Below are positions 1 through 9,631 of a stretch of DNA of 64,000 nt, one piece after another. The position numbers were made by a program, and so were the translations under genes. The DNA is from Williamsia serinedens (GTDB lineage Bacteria; Actinomycetota; Actinomycetes; Mycobacteriales; Mycobacteriaceae): the NCBI RefSeq assembly GCF_024171725.1, contig NZ_JAMTCG010000006.1, positions 186,001-250,000 on the forward strand, written 5' to 3'. Every line of letters starts with the position of its first letter. Positions within the stretch are counted from its first letter, which is position 1. Under the pieces are notes generated by a model that was not told the origin of the DNA, searched no databases, and saw only the letters and a program-made list of their open reading frames with translations.

Positions 1-543
1 ACTGCCCACCTGCGCCACGATGCCGTCCCAGATGCCGGCCTGCTGAGCCATCTCGATGAACTCGGCGGGCATGTCGCGCATGTACTGGCGCTGCGCCCCG
101 TCGCGGTCCCCGATGTCGAGGCGACGCTCGAACTCGTCGATCCACTCGCGGGTGTCGGCGCCGTCTTTCATGAACGGCGCCTCCCACAGCACGAGCCCGG
201 TCACCGGCAGGCCCGCCCGGGCGGCCTCGATCGCGATCGCGCACCCGGACGAATGACCGCACAGCACAGCCGATCCCCCGGCCGCGTCGATCATCGCGGC
301 GACGGCCGCCAGTTCGCGTTCCAGCGTGATGTCCCCACCGGCGGGGCTCTCGTTGCGACCGAGACGGTCGTACACGATCGACGAGACACCCCGCTGCGCG
401 AGCAGCGTCGCGGTCGCGGTGGTACCCGGGTCGCCCGCACGGTGCGGACCTGCGCCCGCGATGAAGACCACCGCGGGTCCCCCGCTGCCGTGGTGGTCGA
501 AGGCGACGCGGTCACCGAGGGAGGTGATCGCGAACTCGGTCAT
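1..543 (-). CDS. alpha/beta hydrolase (3' end cut off by window edge)
   Basis: The frame opens at an ATG whose complement lies at 541-543 and runs without a stop to base 1, giving 181 residues with the C-terminus outside the window. It reads as an alpha/beta-hydrolase fold. An HGSGGPAVVFIAG stretch near residues 18-30 suits the oxyanion region, YDRLGRNESP matches the family's conserved YDxxGxGxS strand, and GHSSG near residue 95 is the nucleophile elbow with the catalytic serine. The acid and histidine of the triad would lie in the missing part. It starts 27 bp after the end of fgd on the same strand, so the two are probably cotranscribed. Substrate unknown; the family includes esterases, lactonases and haloperoxidase-like enzymes. 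Confidence 0.85.
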   Translation of the reverse strand, partial: MTEFAITSLGDRVAFDHHGSGGPAVVFIAGAGPHRAGDPGTTATATLLAQRGVSSIVYDRLGRNESPAGGDITLERELAAVAAMIDAAGGSAVLCGHSSGCAIAIEAARAGLPVTGLVLWEAPFMKDGADTREWIDEFERRLDIGDRDGAQRQYMRDMPAEFIEMAQQAGIWDGIVAQVGS

Positions 544-570
544 GACCCAGGAAACCATCCCTGCGGCGAC

Positions 571-1596
571 CTAGCCGCTCGTGACGGTCAGCTTCCGCAA
601 CCGCGGCTCGAGGTCCTTCGCGAAGTTGTCGAGGAAACGCTGCTGGTCGTGGCCCGGCGCGTGGAACACCAGGTGGTTCAGGCCCGCGTCGGTGTACTGC
701 TTCACGGCCTCGACTGCCTCGTCGGGATCGGACGCGACGATCCACCGCTTGGCGACCTGCTCGATGGGCAGCTCGTCGGCGAGGCGCTCCATCTCCGTCG
801 AGCTGTTCACGCTGTGCTTCTGCTCCTGCGTCAGCGACAGCGGCGCCCAGAACCGCGTGTTCTCCAGCGCCAGTTCGGGATCGGGGTCGTAGGAGATCTT
901 GATCTCGATCATCCGGTCGATGTCGTCGATCGACCGCTCCGCCTTCTCCGCGCCCTCCTTCACGGCCGGGATGAGCTTCTCGGTGTAGAGCTCCATGCCC
1001 TTGCCCGAGGTGCAGATGAACCCGTCGCCCTGTCGCCCGGCGTACCGCGCGACGACGGGGCCACCGGCGGCGACGTAGACCGGGACGGGCTTCTCCGGGA
1101 TGTCGTACATGTAGGCGCCCTGGGTAGTGTAGTACTCGCCCTCGAAGTCGACCTTCTCGCCGGTCCACAGCTCGCGCATCAGACGGATGGACTCGCGCAG
1201 GCGGGCGAACCGCTCCTTGAACTCCGGCCACTCGCCGGTGAACCCGGTCGCGTACTCGTTCAGCGCCTCGCCGGTCCCGACGCCGAGCATGATCCGGTTC
1301 GGGTACATGCACGCCATCGACGCGAAGGCCTGCGCGATGACGGCGGGGTTGTAGCGGAACGTCGGGGTCATCACCGACGTGCCGATCTGGACGCGCTTCG
1401 TGCGCTCACCGACCGCGGCCATCCAGGCCAGCGAGAACGGGGCGTGACCACCCTCGTGGCGCCAGGGCTGGAAGTGGTCGCTGACGGCGACGGAGTCCAT
1501 GCCCGCCCCCTCGGCAGCGACAGCGATCTCGACCAGTTCCCGCGGGTCGAACTGTTCCGCCGACGCCTTGTATCCGAGCCTGAGTTCCTGAGCCAT
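571..1596 (-). CDS. fgd: F420-dependent glucose-6-phosphate dehydrogenase
   Basis: 341 residues. The enzyme oxidises glucose-6-phosphate to 6-phosphogluconolactone while reducing coenzyme F420, supplying F420H2 to the cell. The start is the ATG beginning [16 protein letters not shown], preceded by a clear AGGTGA ribosome site; upstream in-frame codons give low-complexity sequence. As remembered, the sequence follows mycobacterial Fgd1 closely: [18 protein letters not shown] holds D40, H41 and W45 (Fgd1 D39, H40, W44), [11 protein letters not shown] holds E110 (Fgd1 E109), and the C-terminus keeps [14 protein letters not shown]. It belongs to the luciferase-like TIM-barrel flavin/F420 superfamily. 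It lies 62 bp behind the histidine kinase gene and may share its transcript. A putative F420 partner oxidoreductase is encoded at 16.2 kb. Confidence 0.96.
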   Translation of the reverse strand: MAQELRLGYKASAEQFDPRELVEIAVAAEGAGMDSVAVSDHFQPWRHEGGHAPFSLAWMAAVGERTKRVQIGTSVMTPTFRYNPAVIAQAFASMACMYPNRIMLGVGTGEALNEYATGFTGEWPEFKERFARLRESIRLMRELWTGEKVDFEGEYYTTQGAYMYDIPEKPVPVYVAAGGPVVARYAGRQGDGFICTSGKGMELYTEKLIPAVKEGAEKAERSIDDIDRMIEIKISYDPDPELALENTRFWAPLSLTQEQKHSVNSSTEMERLADELPIEQVAKRWIVASDPDEAVEAVKQYTDAGLNHLVFHAPGHDQQRFLDNFAKDLEPRLRKLTVTSG

Positions 1597-1658
1597 TGCT
1601 TCACCTCGCCCTTCGACGATCCACCGCCGCGTCCACGACAGCTCCACCGTAGCCCGAC

Positions 1659-2999
1659 CTACGGAGCGAGTGATCCGTCGGGCAGCGGCGCCGCCGGCAG
1701 GTCCAGCCGGAACACCGCGCCCGGCGGGTCCGTCGACACCAGCACCACCTCGCCACCGTGCGACCGTGCCAGTCCCCGCGCCACGGCCAGTCCCAGGCCC
1801 GACCCGCCGGAACGGCGGTCGCGGGAGTCGTCCAGACGCACCATCCGCTCGAACACGCGGTCGCGGTCGGCGGGCGGGATGCCGACGCCGGAGTCGGCGA
1901 CGACGAGGTGCACCCAACCCGGGGAGGCGTCGACGGTCAGCTGCACCCGGCCGCCCGTCGGCGTGGCCTGGCAGGCGTTGTCGACGAGGTTGGCGACGAT
2001 CTGCGCGACCCGAACCGGGTCGGCGAGTGCCGGTGGCGCGGATCCCTGCACCGTCAGGGTCAGCTCCGGGTGCAGCAGGCGCACCCGGTCGGCCTGCTCG
2101 CGCGCGATCGCCCCGATGTCCGTGGGTTGCGGCGACAGGGTGATCCCGCTGTCGATGCGCGCCATCTCGAGCATGTCGTCGACGAGCCGTCCGGCGCGTC
2201 GGGTCTCCTGGATCAGCAGCAGGGTGAGGCGCTCCCGCTCCTCGACGGGGGTGTCGCGGTCGGCCTGCAGCAGCGTCTCGGCGACCGCCTGCACCCCGGT
2301 GATCGGTGTCCGCAGTTCGTGCGCGGCGTCGGCGACGAACTGCCGGACCGCCTGCTGCGCACCGCGTTCGCGCGCCTCGGCACCCTCGAGGGAGTCGAGC
2401 ATGTCGTCGAAGGCCGCCGCGGTGCGGCCGAGTTCGGTGCCCGGGTCACGGGGGCTCAACCGCTCGCCGCGGTGCCCCCGGGCGATCGACCGCGCCAGCG
2501 AGGTCATCGCGTCGAGCGGTGCGAGCGCGAACCGCATCCCGACCCACAGCAGGCCGACGGTGACCACCAGCGCGGCGGCCCCGGCGATCACCATCCCCCA
2601 GAGCAGTCGGGTCTGGACGTCGTCGAGCAGTCGACTGTCCACGGCCAGCACCAGGCGTGCGCCCTGCGCCCACGCCCTCGTCGACCGCAGCTCGATCACC
2701 CGTCGCGCCGCGGAGTCGTCGTCGGGGAGCCGGGAGCCGTAGACGCGACCGTCGGCCAGGATCACCTGCGCTCGGACCGAGCGGTTGTCGACCCGCGACA
2801 GCAGCGCCTGCGGGGTGGCCGCGGTGCGCGCGATCTGCCGCGCATACGAGGCGCGGTCGGTGAGCAACCCGTCGACCGCGCGGTCGGAGGCGGTGGTGAA
2901 CAGCGTGACCCCGATGACGACCATCGCGACGAGGACCACCGCCAGCACGATCGCCGCCAGCGCCGTCACCCGCAGACGCAACGACCCACCCGACCTCAC
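1659..2999 (-). CDS. two-component sensor histidine kinase
   Basis: 446 residues. Two membrane segments (about 9-34 and 133-158) bracket an external sensing region of about 100 residues. A HAMP linker follows (about 159-212), then a HisKA helix with the phosphoacceptor His227 in [12 protein letters not shown]. The ATPase domain shows an N box ([11 protein letters not shown], about 337-347), a G1 box (DSGVGIP) and a G2 box ([11 protein letters not shown], about 399-409). All catalytic boxes look intact. Its first 4 bp overlap the end of the response-regulator gene, so the pair is translationally coupled and cognate. The signal sensed is unknown. The arrangement with a DUF5666-type membrane protein upstream suggests an envelope cue, but this is inference. 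Confidence 0.95.
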   Translation of the reverse strand: MRSGGSLRLRVTALAAIVLAVVLVAMVVIGVTLFTTASDRAVDGLLTDRASYARQIARTAATPQALLSRVDNRSVRAQVILADGRVYGSRLPDDDSAARRVIELRSTRAWAQGARLVLAVDSRLLDDVQTRLLWGMVIAGAAALVVTVGLLWVGMRFALAPLDAMTSLARSIARGHRGERLSPRDPGTELGRTAAAFDDMLDSLEGAEARERGAQQAVRQFVADAAHELRTPITGVQAVAETLLQADRDTPVEERERLTLLLIQETRRAGRLVDDMLEMARIDSGITLSPQPTDIGAIAREQADRVRLLHPELTLTVQGSAPPALADPVRVAQIVANLVDNACQATPTGGRVQLTVDASPGWVHLVVADSGVGIPPADRDRVFERMVRLDDSRDRRSGGSGLGLAVARGLARSHGGEVVLVSTDPPGAVFRLDLPAAPLPDGSLAP

Positions 3000-3712
3000 C
3001 CGGGCTCACCGCCTGCGGTGTCGGCGCTGTCGAGGCGGTACCCCAGGCCGCGTTCGGTGTGCAGCAGTCGCGGCCCGTGGGCCTCGAGCTTGCGGCGCAG
3101 GGTGCTGATGTTGACCTCGACGAGGTTCGGGTCGTAGTGCTCGTACCCCCACACCGCGGTGAGGATCTGCGTCTTGGTGACGACACGTCCGCGACGTCCC
3201 GCGAGGAACACCAGGACCCGGAACTCGGTGGCGGTCAGGGAGATGGGTGTCCCGCCGCGCCGCACCGAGGCCGCCTCGGGGTCGATGACGAGGTCGTCGA
3301 CGAGGATCGTCGACGCCACCCGCCCGCGCCGTCGCAGGACGGCGGTGACGCGGGCGACGAGCTCGGCCATCTCGAACGGCTTGGAGACGTAGTCGTCGGC
3401 GCCCTCGGTCAGCCCGTGCAGCCGGTCGGCGACGGCGTCGCGTGCGGTGACCATGAGGATCCCCGCGTCGCTGCGGCGCCGCACGATCTCGAGCAGGGCG
3501 AACCCGTCGGAACCCGGCAACATCACGTCGAGCAGGACGGCGTCGGGACGGAACTCCCGGAGGTCGTGCTCGAGTCGGGCACCGTCGGGACGGGCCAGCA
3601 CGCTGTGACCCGCGTCGACCATCGCGGTCTCGATCGCGACCCGGATCGGCGTCGAGTCCTCGACCACGAGGACGCGGGCGCCGCCCGGTCCACCTGCACG
3701 GGGCTCGTCCAC
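2996..3712 (-). CDS. OmpR-family response regulator
   Basis: 238 residues from a GTG start. The receiver domain (about 13-125) has the acidic pocket E18/D19, phosphoacceptor D62 in LLDVMLPG, a Thr in MVTARD and K111 in VSKPFE. A winged-helix DNA-binding domain of the Trans_reg_C type fills about 140-230, with LTATEFRVLVFLAGRRGRVV and a recognition-helix region NLVEVNISTLRRKLE. It overlaps the kinase gene by 4 bp and follows the DUF5666-type gene by 38 bp on the same strand. Paired direct repeats of the OmpR-family kind (11-bp period) lie in the divergent promoter region at 4412-4469, making both flanking operons the likely regulon. Confidence 0.95.
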   Translation of the reverse strand: MDEPRAGGPGGARVLVVEDSTPIRVAIETAMVDAGHSVLARPDGARLEHDLREFRPDAVLLDVMLPGSDGFALLEIVRRRSDAGILMVTARDAVADRLHGLTEGADDYVSKPFEMAELVARVTAVLRRRGRVASTILVDDLVIDPEAASVRRGGTPISLTATEFRVLVFLAGRRGRVVTKTQILTAVWGYEHYDPNLVEVNISTLRRKLEAHGPRLLHTERGLGYRLDSADTAGGEPG

Positions 3713-3750
3713 GTGCGCCGATTCTGCCAGCGGCCGACCGGGACGAGGGG

Positions 3751-4377
3751 TCAGCTCGGCGCCGTGGTCGACGCGCCGCCGCTGCTCGGCGCCGTGCGGG
3801 CCACACGCTTGACCACCCGGGTCGCCTCGACCGTCGTGCCGGACCGCGTGCCCGTCGCGACGATGCGGTCACCGACGGCGAAATCCGACGCCTGCGCGGG
3901 CGCCTTCGCGGTTCCGAACTTCGTGTCGGACCCGATGGTCACGGTGAACGGGTCCCCCTGGGTGGTCTGGATGGTCCAGGTCGACCCGTTGATCGCCGTG
4001 ATGGTGCCGGCGACACCGCGGGACTTCCGGGCGTGTTCGCCCTGCTGCGCGTGGGTGCTGTCCGGCGTCTGGGTCTCGGCGACCGTGGTGCGGACCGGCT
4101 GGGCCGTGTCGGTCGACGCCCAGCCGATCAGCCCGCCGACGACGCCGCCAACGACGAGAGCCGCGGCACCGGTCGCCGCGAGGGTGCGGCGCGACACCAG
4201 TCCGTGGCGGGCGGGCGGCGGAGGGGGTCCGTCGACGGGTCCGCCCTGCTGCGGGGGTCCCTGGGGAGGGAATGGCGGAGGCGGCCCGGCGGGCGAGGCG
4301 TAGGGGCGGGTCTCGTCGACAGGCGCCTCGTACGGGGCCCGGTCGGCCGGCTGCTGCGGATCGTGCGGTTCGGTCAT
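3751..4377 (-). CDS. membrane-anchored protein with DUF5666-like domain
   Basis: 208 residues from the ATG whose complement lies at 4375-4377; an in-frame GTG nine bases further upstream is possible. The N-terminal 65 residues are rich in proline and glutamine (PPPPFPPQGPPQQGG) and probably cytoplasmic. One membrane segment (about 70-92, AATGAAALVVGGVVGGLIGW) follows. The external part has a small beta-rich domain with GVAGTITAINGSTWTIQT and VGDRIVATGTRSGTTVEAT, as in DUF5666. It probably heads the transcript of the two-component genes and may be an accessory or target of that system. The external domain's ligand is unknown. No strong ribosome site is visible. Confidence 0.8.
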   Translation of the reverse strand: MTEPHDPQQPADRAPYEAPVDETRPYASPAGPPPPFPPQGPPQQGGPVDGPPPPPARHGLVSRRTLAATGAAALVVGGVVGGLIGWASTDTAQPVRTTVAETQTPDSTHAQQGEHARKSRGVAGTITAINGSTWTIQTTQGDPFTVTIGSDTKFGTAKAPAQASDFAVGDRIVATGTRSGTTVEATRVVKRVARTAPSSGGASTTAPS

Positions 4378-4411
4378 GACGGCCACGGTAGGAACGCGCC
4401 CCGCCGCGCGG

Positions 4412-4469
4412 CTGAAGACCGACTGAGAGTGCGGAAGGCCTGCTCACGGCAGTCTGAAGGACTGCTGAG
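4412..4469. promoter_or_regulatory. paired 11-bp direct repeats, probable response-regulator boxes
   Basis: Two near-identical sites lie in the 145-bp divergent region. CTGAAG at 4412 is followed exactly 11 bp later by CTGAG at 4423. CTGAAG at 4454 is followed 11 bp later by CTGAG at 4465. The two sites are 42 bp (four helical turns) apart. OmpR-family regulators bind direct repeats of this period as tandem dimers. One site lies about 35 bp from the DUF5666-type gene start and the other about 54 bp upstream of the DUF1800 start, so the adjacent response regulator is the obvious candidate. Repeats are seen directly; the binding protein is inferred. Confidence 0.6.
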
Positions 4470-4522
4470 GATCGGCCCACCGGTCTGGAACGCACGGTCC
4501 GGGTGCTCGCAGACTCGACTCC

Positions 4523-5818
4523 GTGATCCCCTCCCCCGACTGGACAGCCGCCGCACGGGTGGTCCGGCGACTCGGGTTCGGTGCGACGGGCGCCGAGGTC
4601 GACGCCGCGGTCGCCCGCGGCATCGCGGCCCATGTCGCCGACGCCCTCGGACCCGGCGACGATCCCGGTGTGGCGGCGACACCCCCACCGTCGTTCCCAC
4701 CGGTCCCGACGACCGCCGACAGGACCACCGCACAGAAGAAGGCCCGCAACACCGAGATCCGTGCACAGGACCAGACGGCGACCACCTGGTGGCTGAAGCG
4801 GATGGTGCTCGCGCAGCGACCCGCCACCGAGAAGCTGACGTTCTGCTGGCACAACCACTTCTCGACGTCGAACGACAAGGTGCACGACGCCGCCGCGATG
4901 ATCGCGCAGAACGAGAAGTTGCGGTCGATGGGACTGGGCACCTTCCGACCCCTCGCCTACGCGATGCTCACCGACGCCGCCATGCTGCGGTGGCTCGACG
5001 GGGGACGCAACGTCGCCGGCTCCCCGAACGAGAACCTCGCTCGGGAGTTCATGGAGCTCTTCGCCCTCGGCCACGGCAACGGGTACACCGAGATCGATGT
5101 CCGCGAGGGTGCTCGCGCACTCACCGGGTGGCGGGTGACGGCGGACCGCCGACCGCAGCTCATCCGCCGCCGGCACGACGCGGGAACCAAGACGGTGCTC
5201 GGAGTGACCGGGAACCTCGACGCGGCGTCGTTCTGCGACGCGGTGCTCGACCACCCGGGTTCCGCCGGGTACGTCGCGACCCGGTGGTGGCAGCAACTGG
5301 CCTCCGCCACACCGCCCTCGAGCGGGACGCTGAACCGTCTCCTCGACGCCTACGGTGCGCGTCGCGACCTGCGTGCCCTCATCACGGCGATCGTGACCGA
5401 CCCCGAGTTCGGCCGTGGCTCCATCGTCACCTCCCCCGTGGAATGGGTGGTCGGGGCGCATCGCGCACTGGCGCCCGAGCCGACCTCCGCCGACCTCGCG
5501 GCGATGAGCACGACCCTGAAGGACCTGGGGCAGTTGCCCTTCCATCCGCCCAGTGTGGGGGGCTGGCCCGCCGGACGTGCGTGGTTGTCGACGGCGGGGA
5601 CACAGACCCGCTGGACCACCGCCATGCGCCTGGCGGCTCATCCGCAGGTGACGACGATCCACGACGCGGCACCGGCCGATCGCGTGGACGCCGCCGCGCA
5701 CCTCCTCGGCGTCGGGTCGTTCACCGACCGCACTGCCCGGGTTCTCGCGCAGCATCGTTCGGACCCGGTGACACTCACCGCCGCGGCACTCAACAGTCCC
5801 GAACACCTCGCCGTCTGA
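4523..5818 (+). CDS. DUF1800 family protein
   Basis: 431 residues from a GTG start. Features typical of DUF1800 are visible: an opening AARVVRRLGFGATGAEVD helix, TFCWHNHFSTSNDKV, NENLAREFMELFALG, and a C-terminal PPSVGGWPAGRAWLSTA. DUF1800 proteins are large helical proteins of unknown biochemical function and are almost always encoded immediately upstream of a DUF1501 protein, as here (29 bp apart). I see no signal peptide, so it may act in the cytoplasm or leave with a partner. A response-regulator site pair lies just upstream. Confidence 0.9.
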   Translation: MIPSPDWTAAARVVRRLGFGATGAEVDAAVARGIAAHVADALGPGDDPGVAATPPPSFPPVPTTADRTTAQKKARNTEIRAQDQTATTWWLKRMVLAQRPATEKLTFCWHNHFSTSNDKVHDAAAMIAQNEKLRSMGLGTFRPLAYAMLTDAAMLRWLDGGRNVAGSPNENLAREFMELFALGHGNGYTEIDVREGARALTGWRVTADRRPQLIRRRHDAGTKTVLGVTGNLDAASFCDAVLDHPGSAGYVATRWWQQLASATPPSSGTLNRLLDAYGARRDLRALITAIVTDPEFGRGSIVTSPVEWVVGAHRALAPEPTSADLAAMSTTLKDLGQLPFHPPSVGGWPAGRAWLSTAGTQTRWTTAMRLAAHPQVTTIHDAAPADRVDAAAHLLGVGSFTDRTARVLAQHRSDPVTLTAAALNSPEHLAV

Positions 5819-5847
5819 GGCAGTCTCATCCACATCGGAGTCACCGC

Positions 5848-7080
5848 ATGAAGTCACCCACCATCGACCGCCGCCGGTTCCTCCTCGGGTCCGGTGTCCT
5901 GGCCGCGCTCGGCGTCGTCGGCGGCGTCACGACCGTCACCTGGGAGGATCTGACCTCGGCCGCCCACGAGCGTCCACGAGCGATCGGCGACGGGGTCGTC
6001 GTGATCGTCACGATGTACGGCGGCAACGACGGCATCAACACCGTGATCCCGTACGCGGACAACGCCTATCACGACAACCGACCCGAGCTCGCCTATGCGC
6101 CGCAGGACGTCCTGCACCTCGACGACCGACTCGGCCTGAACCCGGCGATGACCGGCCTGGCGAAGCAGTGGCAGAACGGGTCGCTCGCGATCGTGCGCGG
6201 CGTCGGCTACCCCGAGCCCGATCACAGCCACTTCCGGTCGATGGACATCTGGCAGACCGCCCGACCGCAGTCGGCGGTGCACACGGGGTGGATCGGCCGC
6301 TGGCTCGACGCGACCGGCGACGACCCCTTGCGGGCGGTGTGCGTCGGGCCCGTCCTGCCGATGCTGGCCATCGGCGAGACGACGACCGCTGCCGCGCTGA
6401 GCACCTCGGGGCAGGGTCTGGCGACGTCGGCGGTCGGCACGCTCACCTCCCTGGGGGCGGATCAGTCCGGCGACTCGCCCGCCGAGGCGATGGTGTGCTC
6501 GTCCTACCGCGCAGAGAAGACGATGACGTCGACGTTCGGGCCTCTGCTGGCGGGCACGCAGAAGCACACGGCATCGGGGACACAGGGCGCGAAAGGCAGA
6601 GGCGGCTCGTCGCTGGCCGATCAGCTCGCCACCGTCGCGACGTGCGTCAAGGCCGGTGTGCCGACGAAGGTCTACTCGGTGAGCATCAGCGGCTTCGACA
6701 CGCACGCGGACGAACGCGAGACGCAGCAGCGACTGCTCGGACAACTCGACTCGGCGCTCTCGGGCTTCCTGACCGAGATGGCCGCCGACCCGCGTGGTCG
6801 CGATGTCGTGGTGATGGCCTACTCGGAATTCGGTCGTCGGGTGAAGGCGAACGCGTCGGAGGGCACCGATCACGGCACCGCGGGCCCGGTACTGGTCGCC
6901 GGCGCGCCCGTCCACGGCGGCTTCTACGGCGACGAACCGAGCCTCACCGACCTGGACGACGGCGACCTCAAGGTCACCACCGACTTCCGCGACGTCTACG
7001 CCGAACTCATCGATAGAGCGCTCGGCGGGGACCCGACCCCGGCGGTCGGGCCCGGACGCAAGCCCATCGGCTTCCTGTGA
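5848..7080 (+). CDS. DUF1501 family Tat-exported protein
   Basis: 410 residues from the ATG beginning MKSPTIDRRRFLLGSG. The N-terminus is a twin-arginine signal (RRRFLLG followed by a hydrophobic run to about residue 33), so it should be exported folded. The body has the DUF1501 signature: VVIVTMYGGNDGINTVIPY near the start, GYPEPDHSHFRSMDIW, SGFDTHADERETQ and MAYSEFGRRVKANASEGTDHGTA. The family belongs to the alkaline phosphatase/sulfatase-like fold, and the conserved D, H and E residues suggest metal binding. Activity and substrate are not established. It forms an operon with the DUF1800 gene. Confidence 0.92.
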   Translation: MKSPTIDRRRFLLGSGVLAALGVVGGVTTVTWEDLTSAAHERPRAIGDGVVVIVTMYGGNDGINTVIPYADNAYHDNRPELAYAPQDVLHLDDRLGLNPAMTGLAKQWQNGSLAIVRGVGYPEPDHSHFRSMDIWQTARPQSAVHTGWIGRWLDATGDDPLRAVCVGPVLPMLAIGETTTAAALSTSGQGLATSAVGTLTSLGADQSGDSPAEAMVCSSYRAEKTMTSTFGPLLAGTQKHTASGTQGAKGRGGSSLADQLATVATCVKAGVPTKVYSVSISGFDTHADERETQQRLLGQLDSALSGFLTEMAADPRGRDVVVMAYSEFGRRVKANASEGTDHGTAGPVLVAGAPVHGGFYGDEPSLTDLDDGDLKVTTDFRDVYAELIDRALGGDPTPAVGPGRKPIGFL

Positions 7081-7089
7081 TCGGTCCGA

Positions 7090-8622
7090 TCAGCGCGGAG
7101 ACGCCGTCCTCGTCACCGTCGACCGGCCGCGCAGCTGCACGGACTCGCCGGGCGACCACCGTTGCGTCTCGTCGGTCCTCGCCGCCTCCAGCGCGTCGGC
7201 GGACGCGATGGCGGGCGGTGAGGTCGTCTTCGCGAGATCGCTGAGCCGTGCCGCCTCGTTGACGGGGTCGCCGATCACCGTGTACTCGAACCTGTTCGCG
7301 GCACCGACGTTTCCCGCCAGGCACGTGCCGAAGGTCACGCCGATCCCCGCCGCGAGTCCCCCGGCGAACGGCATCTGCTCGGCGAGCTCCCGCGCGGTCC
7401 GCAGCGCCGCGGTGGCGGCGTCGTCGTGGGGCAGCGGAGCGCCGAACACGAGCAGCGCGGCGTCGCCCTCGAACTTGTTGACGAACCCGTCGTGCCGGTT
7501 GGCGGTCGTCACGACGCAGTCGAAGAACTCGTTGAGCATCGTGACGATGTCCTCCGGCGACTTCTCCTGGGCCAGCGCGGTCGACCCGACCACGTCGATG
7601 AACAGCACCCCCACCTCGCGGAGCTCACCACCGAGCGTCGGCTCCTCGGCGATCGCCCTGCTGGCGACCGCGTCGCCCACGTGCATGCCGAACAGCTCGC
7701 GGATGTGTTCGCGTTCCCCGAGCGTGGCCACCATCCGGTTGAAGCCCGTCTGGAGTCGGCCCACCTCCGAGCCGTCGTACACGGGCACACGGATCTCGTA
7801 GTCGTTGCCCTCGACGCGGGTCATCGCGGTGATGATCTGGGTGATCGGGTCGGCCACCGACCGGGCGGTGAGCGTCATGCCGCCGGCGCCGACGCACAGG
7901 GAGATCACCGACAGCGCGAAGACGGCACCCGCGATCGAGTCCCCGGGGCGGATGACGACGTCGAGCAGGCTGCCCAGGGCGATCAACCCGGACCCGAGCA
8001 GCGGGACGACGGTCGACAGCGCCCACATCGCGATGAGTCGCGACGTGACGCCGGGGGCGGTGTGCTGACTGGGGACGCCGCGGATCATCACCTCGGCGGT
8101 GAGCGGGCGGAGGGTGCGCTCGGCGACGACGTAGCCCATCGCGCACGTCGCGGTTCCGCCCAGGCCCACGGCCAGCACGATGATGACCAGCAGGCTCGCC
8201 CCGCCACCCGCGATGGCGTTGACCGCCACGAACACGACGAGTCCGACGAGCCAGAGTGTCGCGGTGACCACCACCTGACGCGCGGGGAGGCGGACCACCG
8301 TGTCGTACTCGACCTGGCTCGGGACCCCACCCCGGACGACCCACGGGAACGTCGGTGCGGCCGCGCGGACCCCGAGGGCGAAGCCGATGACCACGGCGAC
8401 CGGCAGGAACGCGCCGAACGTGACGAAGTTCCGGACCGACAGGACGCTGCCCGGGTTGATCGGCAACGGGAGGATGAACCGGATCAGGCCGAACACGATG
8501 AACGCGCCGATGACGTTCGCGGAGACCATCCCCACCGCGTAGAGACGCACGGGTCCGCGCGCGAACACGCGGGCCAGCATCTCGCCGCGGCCGGAGGGCA
8601 TGTCGACAATGGACGTTGTCAC
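7090..8622 (-). CDS. membrane class III adenylate/guanylate cyclase
   Basis: 510 residues from a GTG start. About six membrane segments fill residues 20-260, followed by a HAMP linker (SVADPITQIITAMTRVEG) and a class III cyclase domain (about 335-490). The cyclase domain has LFIDVVGSTALA with the first metal aspartate, NKFEGDAALLVFGAP with the substrate-specifying lysine and second aspartate region, and GDPVNEAARLSDLA with the transition-state Asn and Arg. This is the architecture of mycobacterial Rv1318c-Rv1320c/Rv3645 cyclases. cAMP is the likely product. A second member lies at 53.2 kb. It is convergent with the DUF1501 gene, 9 bp away. Confidence 0.93.
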   Translation of the reverse strand: MTTSIVDMPSGRGEMLARVFARGPVRLYAVGMVSANVIGAFIVFGLIRFILPLPINPGSVLSVRNFVTFGAFLPVAVVIGFALGVRAAAPTFPWVVRGGVPSQVEYDTVVRLPARQVVVTATLWLVGLVVFVAVNAIAGGGASLLVIIVLAVGLGGTATCAMGYVVAERTLRPLTAEVMIRGVPSQHTAPGVTSRLIAMWALSTVVPLLGSGLIALGSLLDVVIRPGDSIAGAVFALSVISLCVGAGGMTLTARSVADPITQIITAMTRVEGNDYEIRVPVYDGSEVGRLQTGFNRMVATLGEREHIRELFGMHVGDAVASRAIAEEPTLGGELREVGVLFIDVVGSTALAQEKSPEDIVTMLNEFFDCVVTTANRHDGFVNKFEGDAALLVFGAPLPHDDAATAALRTARELAEQMPFAGGLAAGIGVTFGTCLAGNVGAANRFEYTVIGDPVNEAARLSDLAKTTSPPAIASADALEAARTDETQRWSPGESVQLRGRSTVTRTASPR

Positions 8623-8677
8623 GAAATCATTGTCGGGGACCGGCCCCGGGAGCGTGACTCCTTCGCGCGAGTCCGGG

Positions 8678-9631
8678 TCACCGACCGACGGCGTCGGACA
8701 GCGTCGTGAGTCTGTCGATCTCGTCGTCGCGCAGGCGCAGCGAGGTCGACGCCAGGAGGCTCGGGAGCTGGTCCAGGCGGCTGACGCTGGCGATCGGCGC
8801 GACGATGCCGGGCCGGGTCAGCAGCCAGGCCAGCGCCACGGTCGCGATGGTCGTCTCGTGGGCGTTCGCGATCTCGTCGAGCGCGGAGATCACCTCGAGC
8901 CCGGCGTCGGAGAAGTAGCCCTCGGTGAGCTTCTCGCGCGGCGTGTCGGCGAGATCCTCCCTGGTCCGGTACTTGCCGGTGAGGAATCCCGACGCCAGCG
9001 CGAAGTACGGGAAGACGCCCAGGTCGTGCTTCTGGGCGAGGTCGCGCAGGGTGGGCTCGTAGGACCTGCGGTGCACGAGGTTGTAGTGCGGCTGCAGCGC
9101 GATCGGGGCGGCGAACCCCTCGCGACTGGCGATGGTCACCCACTCCTCGATCCGCTCCGGGGAGAAGTTCGAGATGCCGACGTGGCGGACCTTGCCCGAC
9201 CGGATCAGCTCGTCGAAGGCCGCGAGCGAGTCGACGAGCGGGGTGTCGTCGTCGGGGCGGTCGTAGTGGGCGTAGTAGAGGTCGATGTGGTCGGTCTGCA
9301 GTCGCTGCAGTGACGCATCGGCCGCAGCCCGGATGGTGTCCGGCGCGAGCCCGAGGAAGTCGGGGTGCTGGCTGACCTTGGTGGCGATGACGACGTCGTC
9401 GCGGTTCCCCCGGGCCGCCAACCACGATCCGATGACCGTCTCGGACTCACCGCCGTGGTTGCCCGGGGCGAAGGCGGAGTACGAGTCGGCGGTGTCGATG
9501 GCGTTGCCGCCGCCCTCGAGGAACGCGTCGAGGACAGCGTGCGACTCCTCCTCGTCGCTGGTCCACCCGAAGGTGTTCGCGCCGAGCATCAGTGGGAAGA
9601 CGTCGAGGTCCGACGAGCCGATCGTTGCCAT
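8678..9631 (-). CDS. aldo/keto reductase
   Basis: 317 residues from the ATG beginning MATIGSSDLDVFPL; an ATG 33 bp upstream is possible but poorly supported by its ribosome site. The NADPH-dependent aldo/keto reductase barrel is recognisable: NAIDTADSYSAF holds the catalytic Asp and Tyr, VIATKV the catalytic Lys, HIDLYYAHYDRPDDDTPL the His-containing strand, and a C-terminal PIASVSRLDQL the cofactor-binding loop. It resembles general-stress AKRs that reduce aldehydes; the real substrate is unknown. It lies 55 bp upstream of the cyclase gene on the same strand and could share its transcript. Confidence 0.92.
   Translation of the reverse strand: MATIGSSDLDVFPLMLGANTFGWTSDEEESHAVLDAFLEGGGNAIDTADSYSAFAPGNHGGESETVIGSWLAARGNRDDVVIATKVSQHPDFLGLAPDTIRAAADASLQRLQTDHIDLYYAHYDRPDDDTPLVDSLAAFDELIRSGKVRHVGISNFSPERIEEWVTIASREGFAAPIALQPHYNLVHRRSYEPTLRDLAQKHDLGVFPYFALASGFLTGKYRTREDLADTPREKLTEGYFSDAGLEVISALDEIANAHETTIATVALAWLLTRPGIVAPIASVSRLDQLPSLLASTSLRLRDDEIDRLTTLSDAVGR

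Noticed and set aside
253-2742. 829-codon open frame on the plus strand across fgd and the histidine kinase
   Set aside because: It is antisense to two recognisable genes, has low-complexity Arg/Gly/Val-rich translation and no domains; high GC alone opens such frames.
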